This document shows, one piece after another, positions 1 through 7,095 of a stretch of 64,000 bases of DNA. Positions within the stretch are counted from its first letter, which is position 1, and each line of letters starts with the position of its first letter. Made by a program: the position numbers and the translations under genes. The notes below the pieces were generated by a model that was given only the letters and a program-made list of their open reading frames with translations, did no database searches and was not told the DNA's origin. Source of the stretch: RGIG4708 sp045538875 (GTDB taxonomy: Bacteria > Bacillota > Clostridia > UMGS1810); contig JAZQEG010000002.1 in NCBI GenBank assembly GCA_045538875.1, forward strand, positions 1-64,000, read 5' to 3'.

Positions 1-1
1 T

Positions 2-73
2 GAAAATATTGTAAATGAATATATTACTTACTCGAAATTTGCTGCGATAGGTGCTTTATACGACAAAGGGTGA
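2..73 (+). CDS. 3' end of a truncated gene, C-terminal 23 codons
   Basis: An open frame enters from the window edge and stops at TGA 71-73. The readable tail ends in the residues KFAAIGALYDKG. This could be the C-terminus of a ROK or other ASKHA-type kinase, where an alanine/glycine-rich last helix is common, but the fragment is too short to assign. A strong terminator follows 50 bases later, so this is the last gene of its transcription unit and probably belongs to the host side of the mobile module that starts about 90 bases downstream. Confidence 0.55.
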   Translation, partial: ENIVNEYITYSKFAAIGALYDKG

Positions 74-122
74 ACTGACTCTAAAAATCGTACATAAATA
101 GCACATCGCATAACCACAGGAA

Positions 123-158
123 AGGTGTCGCAGCAAATTCCACTGCGGCACCTTTTTC
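123..158 (+). terminator. Rho-independent terminator of the upstream gene
   Basis: An 11-bp stem (123-133 with 143-153, one G-U pair) closes a 9-base loop and is followed by a T run at 153-157. It ends the transcript of the truncated gene at the left edge. It also marks the last clearly host-like sequence before the recombinase module. Confidence 0.85.
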
Positions 159-179
159 TGTTTTTATGAGGTGCCAAAG

Positions 180-353
180 ATGAAAAGTTCTCGCAATTAT
201 TCCGTACATAATTGGATAATTAATATTAGAACTTTAACTCGTGTTCAAGACTGCATGGAAGCCGGGTGCTGGCTTTGTGCGGTCTTTTTTGTTTTAGGCA
301 ACCACAGCAATTGGACCAAGCATTGGTTCTCATATTATAGCAGATATCCATAG
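180..353 (+). CDS. possible leader peptide ORF, 57 codons
   Basis: An ATG at 180 follows a good Shine-Dalgarno (GAGGTG, 168-173, 6-base spacing) and opens 57 codons. The peptide is Cys/Trp-rich in its middle (EAGCWLCAVF) and has no recognised domain. The terminator-like hairpin at 248-290 lies inside the frame, which is typical of leader peptides used in transcription attenuation. If ribosomes translate this frame they would melt the hairpin and let transcription reach the sigma-like gene at 401. It could equally be a chance frame with a chance ribosome site. Confidence 0.3.
   Translation: MKSSRNYSVHNWIINIRTLTRVQDCMEAGCWLCAVFFVLGNHSNWTKHWFSYYSRYP
248..290 (+). terminator. terminator-like hairpin / possible attenuator
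   Basis: Outer stem 248-255 with 278-285 (8 bp, one G-U), an inner GCC/GGC helix at 261-273, then six T residues at 285-290. It sits inside the possible leader ORF and upstream of the sigma-like gene, so it may attenuate read-through transcription entering the module. Confidence 0.5.
311..338 (+). promoter_or_regulatory. predicted sigma-A promoter for the sigma-like gene
   Basis: TTGGAC at 311-316 and TATTAT at 333-338 are separated by 16 bases, just after the terminator-like hairpin. Two copies of an ATTCGAA motif (361-367 and about 380-386) flank the expected start of the transcript and could serve as an operator. Confidence 0.5.
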
Positions 354-400
354 TGTCCCCATTCGAACACAATACAAAAATTCGAATGGAGGATAAATTA

Positions 401-817
401 ATGGATAAAAAATATCTAATAAAAGTTGCAAATTGGTGGTTTGAAGTAACCAAAGAAGAATATGATGCGATGAAAACAGATAAAAACAGACATACATATT
501 TAAAAGAGAATCAGAAGGTTATTAAAATTGTTTCATTAGAATCACTTAAGAATGATGCTGTTCGAGGAATGGATTTTATCGTAGATCCAAATGCTAATGT
601 AGAAGAGGAGGTGATTACAAAATTAGAAAATGAAAGATTGTGGCGAGTATTGCGAACCTTATCACAGGAAGACTTGTACATTGTTACAGAGTATTTGATG
701 AAACCAAAGGAAGAAAGAAAAACACTAGCGGAAATTGGGAAAAAACTAGGTATATCCCATACTGCAGTTAGGAAAAGAAAGTTAAAAGTTATAGAGTATT
801 TGAGAGAAATATTGTAA
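401..817 (+). CDS. sigma-70 region 4-like regulatory protein
   Basis: A protein of 138 aa. The ATG at 401 is chosen because GGAGGA (388-393) sits 7 bases upstream. The C-terminal half (about residues 75-138) reads as sigma region 4: a helical stretch with LRTLSQEDLYIV, then a helix-turn-helix with LAEIGKKLGISHTAVRKRK. No region 2 is present, so it resembles the small sigma-like or Orf7-type regulators found in Firmicutes conjugative transposons rather than a complete ECF sigma factor. The N-terminus contains a short motif (VANWWFEVTKEEY) seen in such element-borne proteins. It is the first gene of the recombinase module and probably controls its expression. It either recruits RNA polymerase or binds DNA near the structured RNA 140 bases downstream. 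Function is inferred from domain and context. Confidence 0.75.
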   Translation: MDKKYLIKVANWWFEVTKEEYDAMKTDKNRHTYLKENQKVIKIVSLESLKNDAVRGMDFIVDPNANVEEEVITKLENERLWRVLRTLSQEDLYIVTEYLMKPKEERKTLAEIGKKLGISHTAVRKRKLKVIEYLREIL

Positions 818-954
818 AAAATAAAATTTTTTTTAAAATTTGGTTTCAAAATCGGGTAAAAATTCAGCTGTATATAAGAGTGAGGGGGTAAAATAGGTTT
901 CCCCATCATTTGAACCTTGAAAAGTTAATACCCAACAACGAATACATTAGCAAT

Positions 955-1320
955 AATTCGAGCAGGTTGCGAATGCGCCAAGACTACCTGTGAAGGACAA
1001 GCCTTCATAAAACGGATCGCCGAGATAAGGTACGAGCGTGTACCCATTTAGCAACGGTACGGAAAATGACTTACCGTATTGCCAAGACGGTTATTGCCTA
1101 TAATGATACTCCCGTATAGTCGAGGTTAGGTCCCAGAGTACGGCCCGGGCGCTGCCGGGGAGGTGAGAGTCCTGTGATGCTTTAAGTCAAAGCAGTTCGA
1201 TTGATTGCCCGTAAGTCAGGGGACAGGAATAATACTGATTGTATAACATAGCAATAATAAATCAAAATAAATGCAATCAGAACATGGAGTAGGGCGACTT
1301 TGTGTCGCTCTGCTCGTGTT
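955..1320 (+). ncRNA. highly structured RNA, family unknown
   Basis: The 529 bases between the sigma-like gene and the next ORF have no convincing coding frame but many helices. Stems read by eye: 963-967/986-990; 991-996/1002-1007 (6 bp); 1029-1033/1040-1044; 1054-1059/1072-1077 (6 bp); 1112-1116/1139-1143; 1144-1148/1155-1159; 1170-1175/1223-1228 enclosing 1178-1183/1189-1194; 1235-1241/1274-1280; and a 12-bp closing hairpin 1287-1298/1304-1315 with two G-U pairs and a T-rich tail. The motif ACCTTGAAAA just upstream (about 913-922) resembles sequences found before processed stable RNAs. The G-rich, loop-conserved look (for example GGAGGTGAGAGTCC) suggests a selected ornate RNA. The raiA-motif class, known from Firmicutes and some integrative elements, is one candidate, but I cannot confirm it. 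I saw no group I or group II intron core. Confidence 0.6.
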
Positions 1321-1325
1321 TTGGT
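1287..1325 (+). terminator. 3' hairpin of the structured RNA, terminator-like
   Basis: A 12-bp stem (1287-1298 with 1304-1315) with a TTTGT loop is followed by a T-rich but G-interrupted tail. It may end the structured RNA or act as a leaky terminator before the 56-aa gene, whose Shine-Dalgarno begins 18 bases later. Confidence 0.5.
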
Positions 1326-1346
1326 TTTAGAAACGGAGGTCCGATT

Positions 1347-1517
1347 ATGTTAAGAGAAAAAGAAGTGGAAAATACAGTAGGTTATGTGTTGATAAATTTT
1401 ATTTTAAAGCAACTTGAAAAAGACGGAAAAATAACTGCTAATGAATCCGAAAATGTCGATAAAAACATATCGGAACTTTTAAATGTTGAATACAAATATT
1501 CGTGTAGAATAGTATAA
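1347..1517 (+). CDS. small conserved-looking element protein, 56 aa
   Basis: The ATG at 1347 has a strong Shine-Dalgarno (ACGGAGGT, 1333-1340) 6 bases upstream. The protein is a short, charged, probably helical chain. Its middle (NFILKQLEKDGKITANESE) resembles the SHOCT-like or excisionase-adjacent small proteins that often precede serine recombinases in clostridial elements. The good ribosome site and its place directly before the recombinase operon argue that it is real. It could be a recombination directionality factor or regulator, since such factors for large serine recombinases are small and unrelated in sequence. That role is inference only. Confidence 0.55.
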   Translation: MLREKEVENTVGYVLINFILKQLEKDGKITANESENVDKNISELLNVEYKYSCRIV

Positions 1518-1611
1518 ATATAACCAAAAATTTTGTTGCGTTTGATGAATGGATATATTCGCAAATTTATGGTATTGTGTGTGCTGATAATAGAAGAAAG
1601 GAGAAAAAGCT

Positions 1612-3162
1612 ATGGCTGAAATCATTGTTATACCGCCAACCAAAAATGTTGAGCAAGAAGCTAAGAAACTAAGAACGGCAGCTTATGCAAGAGTAAGTTC
1701 GGATTCTGATGAACAGAAGAATTCCTTCTTGACACAGATGGACTACTACAAACAGTACATAAGCAGGAATCCTGAAATGGAATTTGTAGACTTGTATGCC
1801 GATGAAGCGGTAACAGGAACGAGTAAGGAAAAAAGAGACGAGTTCAAAAAAATGATTGCAGATTGCAAAGAAGGCAAAATTGACCTTATACTAACAAAGT
1901 CTGTGTCAAGATTTGCAAGAAACACCTATGACTGTATCAGCACAGTAAGAGAACTGAAAAAAATAGGAGTAAATGTGGTGTTCGAAGAAAATGAAATAGA
2001 CACCAGAAAAATTACTACAGAATCAGAACTGATAGCAATAGCTTCTATTGCACAGGAAGAATCAGTATCCACATCCAATAACCTTAAAATAGCAATAAGG
2101 AGCAGGATGAGAAATGGCACATTCAAACAGGGTGCTGCACCTTATGGATACAGTGTAAAAGATGGGGAATTCAAAATAATCCCTGAACAAGCAGAAATCG
2201 TACAGCTTATATTCGGAGCATATAAGGAAGGAAAGAGTATGCTAAAGATAGCAGAAGAATTGACACTTATGCAAATACCAAAAGCTGACGGTTCTACAGA
2301 ATGGAGAGCAAATCATATAAGATACATACTGACAAATGTCAGGTACAAAGGTGACTCGCTTCACCAGAAAAGCTACACAACAGAGTTCCCGTTCAAAAGC
2401 AAACAGAATCGTGGGGAACTTGATATGTATTATATGAAGAATGCAAATCCTGCAATAGTATCGGAAGAATTATTCGACAAGGTTAATGCTCTGCTTGAGA
2501 TGCAATCAAAGAGATTTAATGGTGGTAGCGGAAAGGAACCGACATCATATCCTCTAAGCCTTAAGATGTACTGTGCAGAATGCGGATGTACATATAGAAG
2601 AAAATCATCACAAAACTCACAGTGGGTTTGCAGAGAGCATGACATAAGGTCTGAAAAATGCAGTAATCCTCAAGTGGCAGAGAAGAAAGTGTATGAAGCC
2701 TTCGTGAGAATGTATAACCGATTGGTAAAGAATAAGGAAACAATCCTTGTAAGAATGCTTAATGAACTCAAATCACTGAAAGAGAGGAAAATGAGCAGTC
2801 AATACGAGGTTCATAGTATAACAGAAGAAATAGCAAAATTAACGAAGCAGATTCTTGTAATCAATAAGCTACAGGCTCAAGGTTACATAGAATCTGCTTC
2901 TTATTATGAAAAACTTAATGAAATCAACACTCAAATAGCCACACTAACAAAAGAGAAAAAGTCTCTGATGGGAAAAGATGAGTGTGATGTAGCAATAAAA
3001 AACACAACAACAATCATATCAATAATAGATAAAAAAGGAGCAATCAGTAAATTCGAAAAAAGCATATTCGAAACAATGGTAGAAAAAATAATCGCCCAAA
3101 AGAGTGTGCTGACCTTCGTGCTGATAAACGGAGTGAAACTAACGATAGATGCGGAGGAATAA
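1612..3162 (+). CDS. large serine recombinase 1
   Basis: A full-length enzyme of 516 aa, normal for the family. Residues about 20-140 are the resolvase catalytic domain, with Arg27 and nucleophile Ser29 in YARVSS and the second arginine pair in SRFARN (99-104). Residues about 170-300 form the recombinase DNA-binding domain. Zinc-ribbon cysteines are at 321, 324, 340 and 350, followed by a coiled-coil region (about 375-460). It should cut and rejoin attachment sites through a 5'-phosphoserine link to integrate or excise the module. The start is supported by AAGGAGAA 8 bases upstream. It is first of three recombinase genes with 2-base or overlapping junctions, so all three are co-expressed and may act together, as in elements that need several serine recombinases. 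Confidence 0.93.
   Translation: MAEIIVIPPTKNVEQEAKKLRTAAYARVSSDSDEQKNSFLTQMDYYKQYISRNPEMEFVDLYADEAVTGTSKEKRDEFKKMIADCKEGKIDLILTKSVSRFARNTYDCISTVRELKKIGVNVVFEENEIDTRKITTESELIAIASIAQEESVSTSNNLKIAIRSRMRNGTFKQGAAPYGYSVKDGEFKIIPEQAEIVQLIFGAYKEGKSMLKIAEELTLMQIPKADGSTEWRANHIRYILTNVRYKGDSLHQKSYTTEFPFKSKQNRGELDMYYMKNANPAIVSEELFDKVNALLEMQSKRFNGGSGKEPTSYPLSLKMYCAECGCTYRRKSSQNSQWVCREHDIRSEKCSNPQVAEKKVYEAFVRMYNRLVKNKETILVRMLNELKSLKERKMSSQYEVHSITEEIAKLTKQILVINKLQAQGYIESASYYEKLNEINTQIATLTKEKKSLMGKDECDVAIKNTTTIISIIDKKGAISKFEKSIFETMVEKIIAQKSVLTFVLINGVKLTIDAEE
1870..1901 (+). repeat. 32-bp exact repeat shared by recombinase genes 1 and 3
   Basis: Bases 1870-1901 are identical to 4352-4383. Both copies encode EGKIDLILTKS of the resolvase catalytic core. 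The two genes differ at most codons around these blocks, so the identity is longer than shared protein sequence alone would require. Gene conversion or a recent duplication tract is a likely cause. Confidence 0.8.
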
Positions 3163-3164
3163 GT

Positions 3165-4046
3165 ATGGCAAACAGATATGTGGCATTCGGATACGAAATA
3201 ACGGATGGCAAATATGCAGTAATAGAATATGAAAAGAAAATAGTGGAGAATGTCTTCGGACTATATGTCAACGGAAAATCATTCAATGATATTGCGACAA
3301 GAATGAATGAAGCAGGAGTCTCGTACAACAATGATGGCAGGTGCTGGAATAAGAATATGGTCAAGAGAATGATAGAGAATAGAAGATATATTGGCGAGAA
3401 TGGATTTCCACAAATAATTGCAACAGATACATTCAATATTGCCGAAAAGCTAAGACTAAGCAAATTCACTCCACCTACGGCAGAGGAAAAGACAATATTA
3501 GACTTCTACCATGATAGACTTGAATGCAGTGAATGTGGTTCACGACTTCAAAGATACAAAGGAAGTAAGAGTAGAAAAGGTGGAACGAATAATTACCGCC
3601 GATGCATGAACGAAGAATGCAAGGGAAACGAAACACCTATCAACGAGAGAAAACTTAACCTGATAGTCGCAGAGACAATAAATGAACTGATAGACCGTTA
3701 CGATGAAATTCAGGGTGTAAACCTAGAAAAGACGGAAATCGGAATAGAAGTAATGCGACTTGAAAATGAGCTTGCTGATGAGATGTCTAAAATCACAGTC
3801 AACATCAGCCTGATAGTAGAAAGGATAACTGAACTTGCTGAAGCAAGGTTCGAGAATGCCTTAGAATATGACTACACAGCCATAGATGAAAAAATCAAGA
3901 AGGCATTAAGTATACATCCAAAGTCAGAAAAGCTAGATGGAAAGCTTCTGAATAGCATTGTGAAGAAAATCAGATACACTCCGAGCAAGACAATAGAAAT
4001 GGAATTGATAAATGGATATAAGATATCAGGAGGTGAACCAAGATGA
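3165..4046 (+). CDS. serine recombinase-like protein lacking the catalytic domain
   Basis: A protein of 293 aa that begins directly in the recombinase DNA-binding domain (residues about 1-110, with FGLYVNGKSFNDIATRMN) and continues into a zinc ribbon with cysteines 121, 124, 147 and 152 and a helical tail. The whole N-terminal resolvase domain with the nucleophilic serine is absent. The frame is open and clean, its start lies 2 bases after the stop of recombinase 1 with GCGGAGGAATA as ribosome site, and it overlaps recombinase 3 by ATGA. It therefore looks like a maintained gene, not a broken one. It may bind attachment sites as an accessory or inhibitor, or pair with the catalytic proteins through the coiled coils. 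Such truncated middle genes are known in triple-recombinase modules of gut Clostridia, as I recall. Confidence 0.85.
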   Translation: MANRYVAFGYEITDGKYAVIEYEKKIVENVFGLYVNGKSFNDIATRMNEAGVSYNNDGRCWNKNMVKRMIENRRYIGENGFPQIIATDTFNIAEKLRLSKFTPPTAEEKTILDFYHDRLECSECGSRLQRYKGSKSRKGGTNNYRRCMNEECKGNETPINERKLNLIVAETINELIDRYDEIQGVNLEKTEIGIEVMRLENELADEMSKITVNISLIVERITELAEARFENALEYDYTAIDEKIKKALSIHPKSEKLDGKLLNSIVKKIRYTPSKTIEMELINGYKISGGEPR

Positions 4047-5686
4047 TGCAGACGGTAGCATATCAGCCAAGAATGGTAATGCCGACTCCGGTCGTAGAAA
4101 TTATACCTGCCAGTGTGCAACATACTGTAAAGGTAGTAGAAAGAAAAAATTTGAGGGTAGCTGCATACTGCCGAGTAAGTACGGACCACGAAGAACAACA
4201 GTCCAGTTACAAAACTCAGATTGAATACTACACCAATTACATAAAAGAGAATCCTAATTGGAAATTCGTGAAGATATTTGCCGATGAGGGATTAAGCGCA
4301 ACATCAACGGCGAAAAGAAAAGAATTCCTTGAAATGATGGAAATGTGTAAGGAAGGCAAAATTGACCTTATACTAACAAAGTCAACATCAAGATTCTCAC
4401 GAAACACACTTGATACCTTGCAGTATGTCAGAATGCTTAAGGATATAGGTGTGACGGTCATATTCGAAAAAGAAAAAATAAACACCTCTGAAATAAACAG
4501 TGAAATAATACTCCAACTATATGCAATGTTCTCACAGGCAGAGAGTGAATCAATAAGTAATAATGAAAAAGATGGCAGAAGAAAAGGCTATAAACTTGGA
4601 AGAGTCCCGATGATGTATGGTAGCATCCTTGGATATAGAAAAGGTGCAGATGGTAAACCGGAGGTAGTTCCAGAAGAAGCACAAATAATAGTCGGTATAT
4701 TCACAAAGTTTCTCGAAGGTGAAAGCCTAAATGATATAGGAACATGGCTTGAATCACAGGGAATAAAAACTGTGAGAGGTGGAACCAAGTGGTCGAAGAG
4801 TGTTATAAAAAGCATACTTGAAAATGAAAAGTATAAAGGCGATGTTCTGATGCAGAAATCGTATATATCTGATATCTTCTCAAAAAAGAATATAAAAAAC
4901 ACAGGTGAGCTTCCTAAATACTTAATAAAGTACCACCATACACCTATCATAGAACCGGAAGTGTTCGATAGAGTTCAATTCGAACTAAAAAGGCGACACA
5001 ATAAAAATGTAAGTGTAGGAGATAACCCTATATCAAGGTACAGTAGCAAATATGCACTGACAGACATAGTGGTCTGTGGTGAATGTGGAACAAAATATAA
5101 AAGAGTAACATGGACAAGCTTGGGAGAAAAAAGGATAGTATGGAGATGCATCAGCAGACTTAAGCATGGAAAGAGAATATGCAAAAACTCTCCAACCATA
5201 CCTGAAGAAGCATTACAAAATGCGATACTCAAATCCCTCAATACTATGCTGAAATCTAAAAGCACATTAAACGAAATGCTTAAAGGTAGCCTGGCTGCGA
5301 TTCTCGGAGCAAACAGAGGTGAAATGAGAATTGGTAGCATAACCAACGAAATCGCAATGCTTAATAACCAGATATATGACATGGTAAGAGAGGAAATAGA
5401 GAAAAGGACCGAAGGCGATGTCATAGAGAAGAAATGTGCGGAATTACACGATAAAATCAAGAGCTTGAAAGAAGAAATTGAAAGTATTCGGACAGAAAAA
5501 CAAATGGCAGATGCAGGATCAGGAAAATTAAGAGAAATATATGCTGCATTAGACTCTATAAACACAGAATTCACAGAATACGATGATACAGTCGTGAGAA
5601 GACTTGTGAGCAAGGTAAGAATAATATCACAAAATAAAGTGATAGTGACCTTATGCGGAAGCCTTGACATTGAGCAACAAATATAA
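4043..5686 (+). CDS. large serine recombinase 2 (third recombinase gene)
   Basis: A full-length recombinase of 547 aa. Catalytic domain at about residues 36-160, with Arg44 and nucleophile Ser46 in YCRVST and the arginine motif TSRFSRN (115-121). The recombinase domain follows (about 190-330), then a zinc ribbon (CGECG around residue 355, with partner cysteines about 25-40 residues later) and a long coiled-coil C-terminus with charged helices. The gene overlaps the catalytic-domain-less protein by four bases (ATGA), indicating translational coupling. It is clearly paralogous to the first gene, and one 32-bp stretch (4352-4383) is identical at DNA level. Either catalytic protein, or both together, should mediate excision and integration. 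Confidence 0.93.
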   Translation: MMQTVAYQPRMVMPTPVVEIIPASVQHTVKVVERKNLRVAAYCRVSTDHEEQQSSYKTQIEYYTNYIKENPNWKFVKIFADEGLSATSTAKRKEFLEMMEMCKEGKIDLILTKSTSRFSRNTLDTLQYVRMLKDIGVTVIFEKEKINTSEINSEIILQLYAMFSQAESESISNNEKDGRRKGYKLGRVPMMYGSILGYRKGADGKPEVVPEEAQIIVGIFTKFLEGESLNDIGTWLESQGIKTVRGGTKWSKSVIKSILENEKYKGDVLMQKSYISDIFSKKNIKNTGELPKYLIKYHHTPIIEPEVFDRVQFELKRRHNKNVSVGDNPISRYSSKYALTDIVVCGECGTKYKRVTWTSLGEKRIVWRCISRLKHGKRICKNSPTIPEEALQNAILKSLNTMLKSKSTLNEMLKGSLAAILGANRGEMRIGSITNEIAMLNNQIYDMVREEIEKRTEGDVIEKKCAELHDKIKSLKEEIESIRTEKQMADAGSGKLREIYAALDSINTEFTEYDDTVVRRLVSKVRIISQNKVIVTLCGSLDIEQQI

Positions 5687-5702
5687 GTAGGTAAGTGATG
5701 AA

Positions 5703-5888
5703 ATGATACAATACGAGATTATTGTAATATACGATAAAGACTATGGAGAGGTAATCATATTTGAAAGCGATAAATATATGAATGACTCAAATGACATTGT
5801 ATCAGAAGCGATTTTACTTGAATTGTTGGAAGAAAAGTATCGAAACAAAGTGCGCTGGGCATTTAGCAAGTCAGATTATAAATACTAA
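5703..5888 (+). CDS. small acidic protein of the recombinase operon, 61 aa
   Basis: A short frame starting 16 bases after the stop of the third recombinase gene; the upstream ribosome site is weak (AGGTAAGTG). The protein is acidic and hydrophobic at the N-terminus (YEIIVIYDKDYGEVIIF) and has no domain I recognise. Tight spacing and co-direction with the recombinases suggest it belongs to the same transcript. Function unknown. Confidence 0.5.
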   Translation: MIQYEIIVIYDKDYGEVIIFESDKYMNDSNDIVSEAILLELLEEKYRNKVRWAFSKSDYKY

Positions 5889-5907
5889 CAGTGTGAGGTG
5901 TAAAAAA

Positions 5908-6045
5908 ATGAAGAATAGAGTAGTAATGATGTACATGAGAGTTGGTACTGCTGAGCAGTTAGAACCGGACTCGCAAAAGAAAAACTCTTCACTTTTGAAT
6001 GTTGAGACAAAACCAAAGAAAAAGAAGAAAAGAAAGAATAATTAA
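5908..6045 (+). CDS. resolvase N-terminus-like microprotein, 45 aa
   Basis: The ATG at 5908 is preceded by GTGAGGTG (5893-5900). The first 20 residues contain VVMMYMRVGTAEQL, a clear match to the first beta strand and active-site loop of serine recombinases (compare YCRVSTDHEEQ in the neighbour). The nucleophile position holds Gly13 instead of Ser while the preceding Arg11 is kept. The rest is unrelated, with a Lys/Arg-rich end (KPKKKKKRKNN). It may be the remnant of a recombinase gene or a small protein that mimics the strand. A good ribosome site and a following terminator argue that it is expressed. Confidence 0.55.
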   Translation: MKNRVVMMYMRVGTAEQLEPDSQKKNSSLLNVETKPKKKKKRKNN

Positions 6046-6050
6046 GTAAT

Positions 6051-6080
6051 GAAAGCGACCACACAGGTCGCTTTTGTCTT
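6051..6080 (+). terminator. terminator of the recombinase operon
   Basis: Nine base pairs (6052-6060 with 6066-6074), a five-base loop and a T-rich tail. It lies directly before the ribosome site of the 315-aa gene, so that gene either depends on read-through or has its own signal inside this short gap. Confidence 0.7.
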
Positions 6081-6095
6081 TGAAAGGAGAACAAT

Positions 6096-7043
6096 ATGAG
6101 TATTAATAAGATTATGGAAGCTAACTCAATCGGTGAATTATTATCCGCAATTGATGACTTTTGTCTTGATACAACTGTATGTGACAATGATTCAGAATGT
6201 TTGGGATTAAAGGAAAAAGTTCTTGCATCAGGAAAAGACATTTTAAGTATATTGGCCTCATATTTATGTGTATGTGAGGATGGCGATGAAGTTATTAATG
6301 CATTATATGAGTTCTCCGCAAACTGCAAGAGCTTTGTAGAATGTAAGGATGAAAGTGCAGAGAAGATAACTAAAGAGGAATTTGAGGCAGTTTTGGAAGA
6401 ATGTGAAGAAAAGTCTGAAGTAAGAACCTGCATTGAATATGTAAATGAATTAAAAATTGCAGAAGTAAATGCAACAAATAGATTCCCACAGCATTTGGTA
6501 AGAATTAAATCAGAAACGGTTAATGTTTTTCTGCCATGTATTAACAGGGAAGAAGATAAAACAAAATACATTTCAAATATAATTGGAAGAGCTTTCTTTT
6601 TTGTTGTTAACAAGTATGTTAAAAAGGAAGATATAAGGTATATGATGAATAAACTGATACCTGAGTGTCGAGATTCCGACAGAGGTACTATGGATTTGTT
6701 TATAGATTACTTCTGTGATGTTGTAAAATATAAGGAAAGAAAACCGGGCATTTATACAGAATTTGATTCTCATATGAAACAAGTTATAGTATTGCAATTT
6801 TACAAGAATATTGTCGAAAGCTATAAGCGTGCTGTATATGAAACTGATTTTGTGCGAGAAAATGTGTATGAGTGGGATTGTAAGAAGAGACTTCCTGATG
6901 AAAAAAGAAAATGCGAGAAATGCAAATATGTTGATGATTGTTTCGGTGAATCATCAAGTAATTTTGAAGAAAGGTTTATAGAAGATATGGCCTTAAGCAG
7001 CGGTTATCCAAGTGTCGATGCTTTTTGGGACAGTATGATATAA
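6096..7043 (+). CDS. element protein of unknown function, 315 aa
   Basis: Start ATG at 6096 with AAAGGAGA 7 bases upstream. The protein is acidic and mostly helical in appearance, with no signal peptide or membrane segment. Its cysteine-rich N-terminal third (residues 29-94) and a C-terminal CEKCKYVDDC cluster could bind metal. I do not recognise the family. It sits between the recombinase operon and the degenerate resolvase, all in the same direction, so a role in the biology of the module is likely. Nothing in the sequence points to nuclease, methylase or helicase activity. Confidence 0.75.
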   Translation: MSINKIMEANSIGELLSAIDDFCLDTTVCDNDSECLGLKEKVLASGKDILSILASYLCVCEDGDEVINALYEFSANCKSFVECKDESAEKITKEEFEAVLEECEEKSEVRTCIEYVNELKIAEVNATNRFPQHLVRIKSETVNVFLPCINREEDKTKYISNIIGRAFFFVVNKYVKKEDIRYMMNKLIPECRDSDRGTMDLFIDYFCDVVKYKERKPGIYTEFDSHMKQVIVLQFYKNIVESYKRAVYETDFVRENVYEWDCKKRLPDEKRKCEKCKYVDDCFGESSSNFEERFIEDMALSSGYPSVDAFWDSMI

Positions 7044-7047
7044 ACTC

Positions 7048-7076
7048 TTGTAAAATTAATGCACATAGTGTATAAT
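7048..7076 (+). promoter_or_regulatory. predicted promoter of the degenerate resolvase gene
   Basis: TTGTAA (7048-7053), 17 bases, then a perfect TATAAT (7071-7076), ending 19 bases before the ATG. The gene at 7096 therefore has its own promoter separate from the recombinase operon. Confidence 0.65.
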
Positions 7077-7095
7077 AGTAGAGGAGAGTGAGAAA

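Noticed and set aside
43..400. attL direct repeat matching the right edge
   Set aside because: Only short matches such as GGTGCC and ATTCGAA occur at both edges, and the latter is inverted. They are too short to define attachment sites.
900..1345. Group I or group II intron
   Set aside because: No group II GTGYG start or domain V motif, no group I P7/P3 core, and no intron-encoded protein. The flanks do not join into an exon.
3165..4046. Frameshifted 3' half of recombinase gene 1
   Set aside because: Gene 1 already has its own complete recombinase domain, zinc ribbon and coiled coil, so the following gene is an additional copy of those parts and not its continuation.
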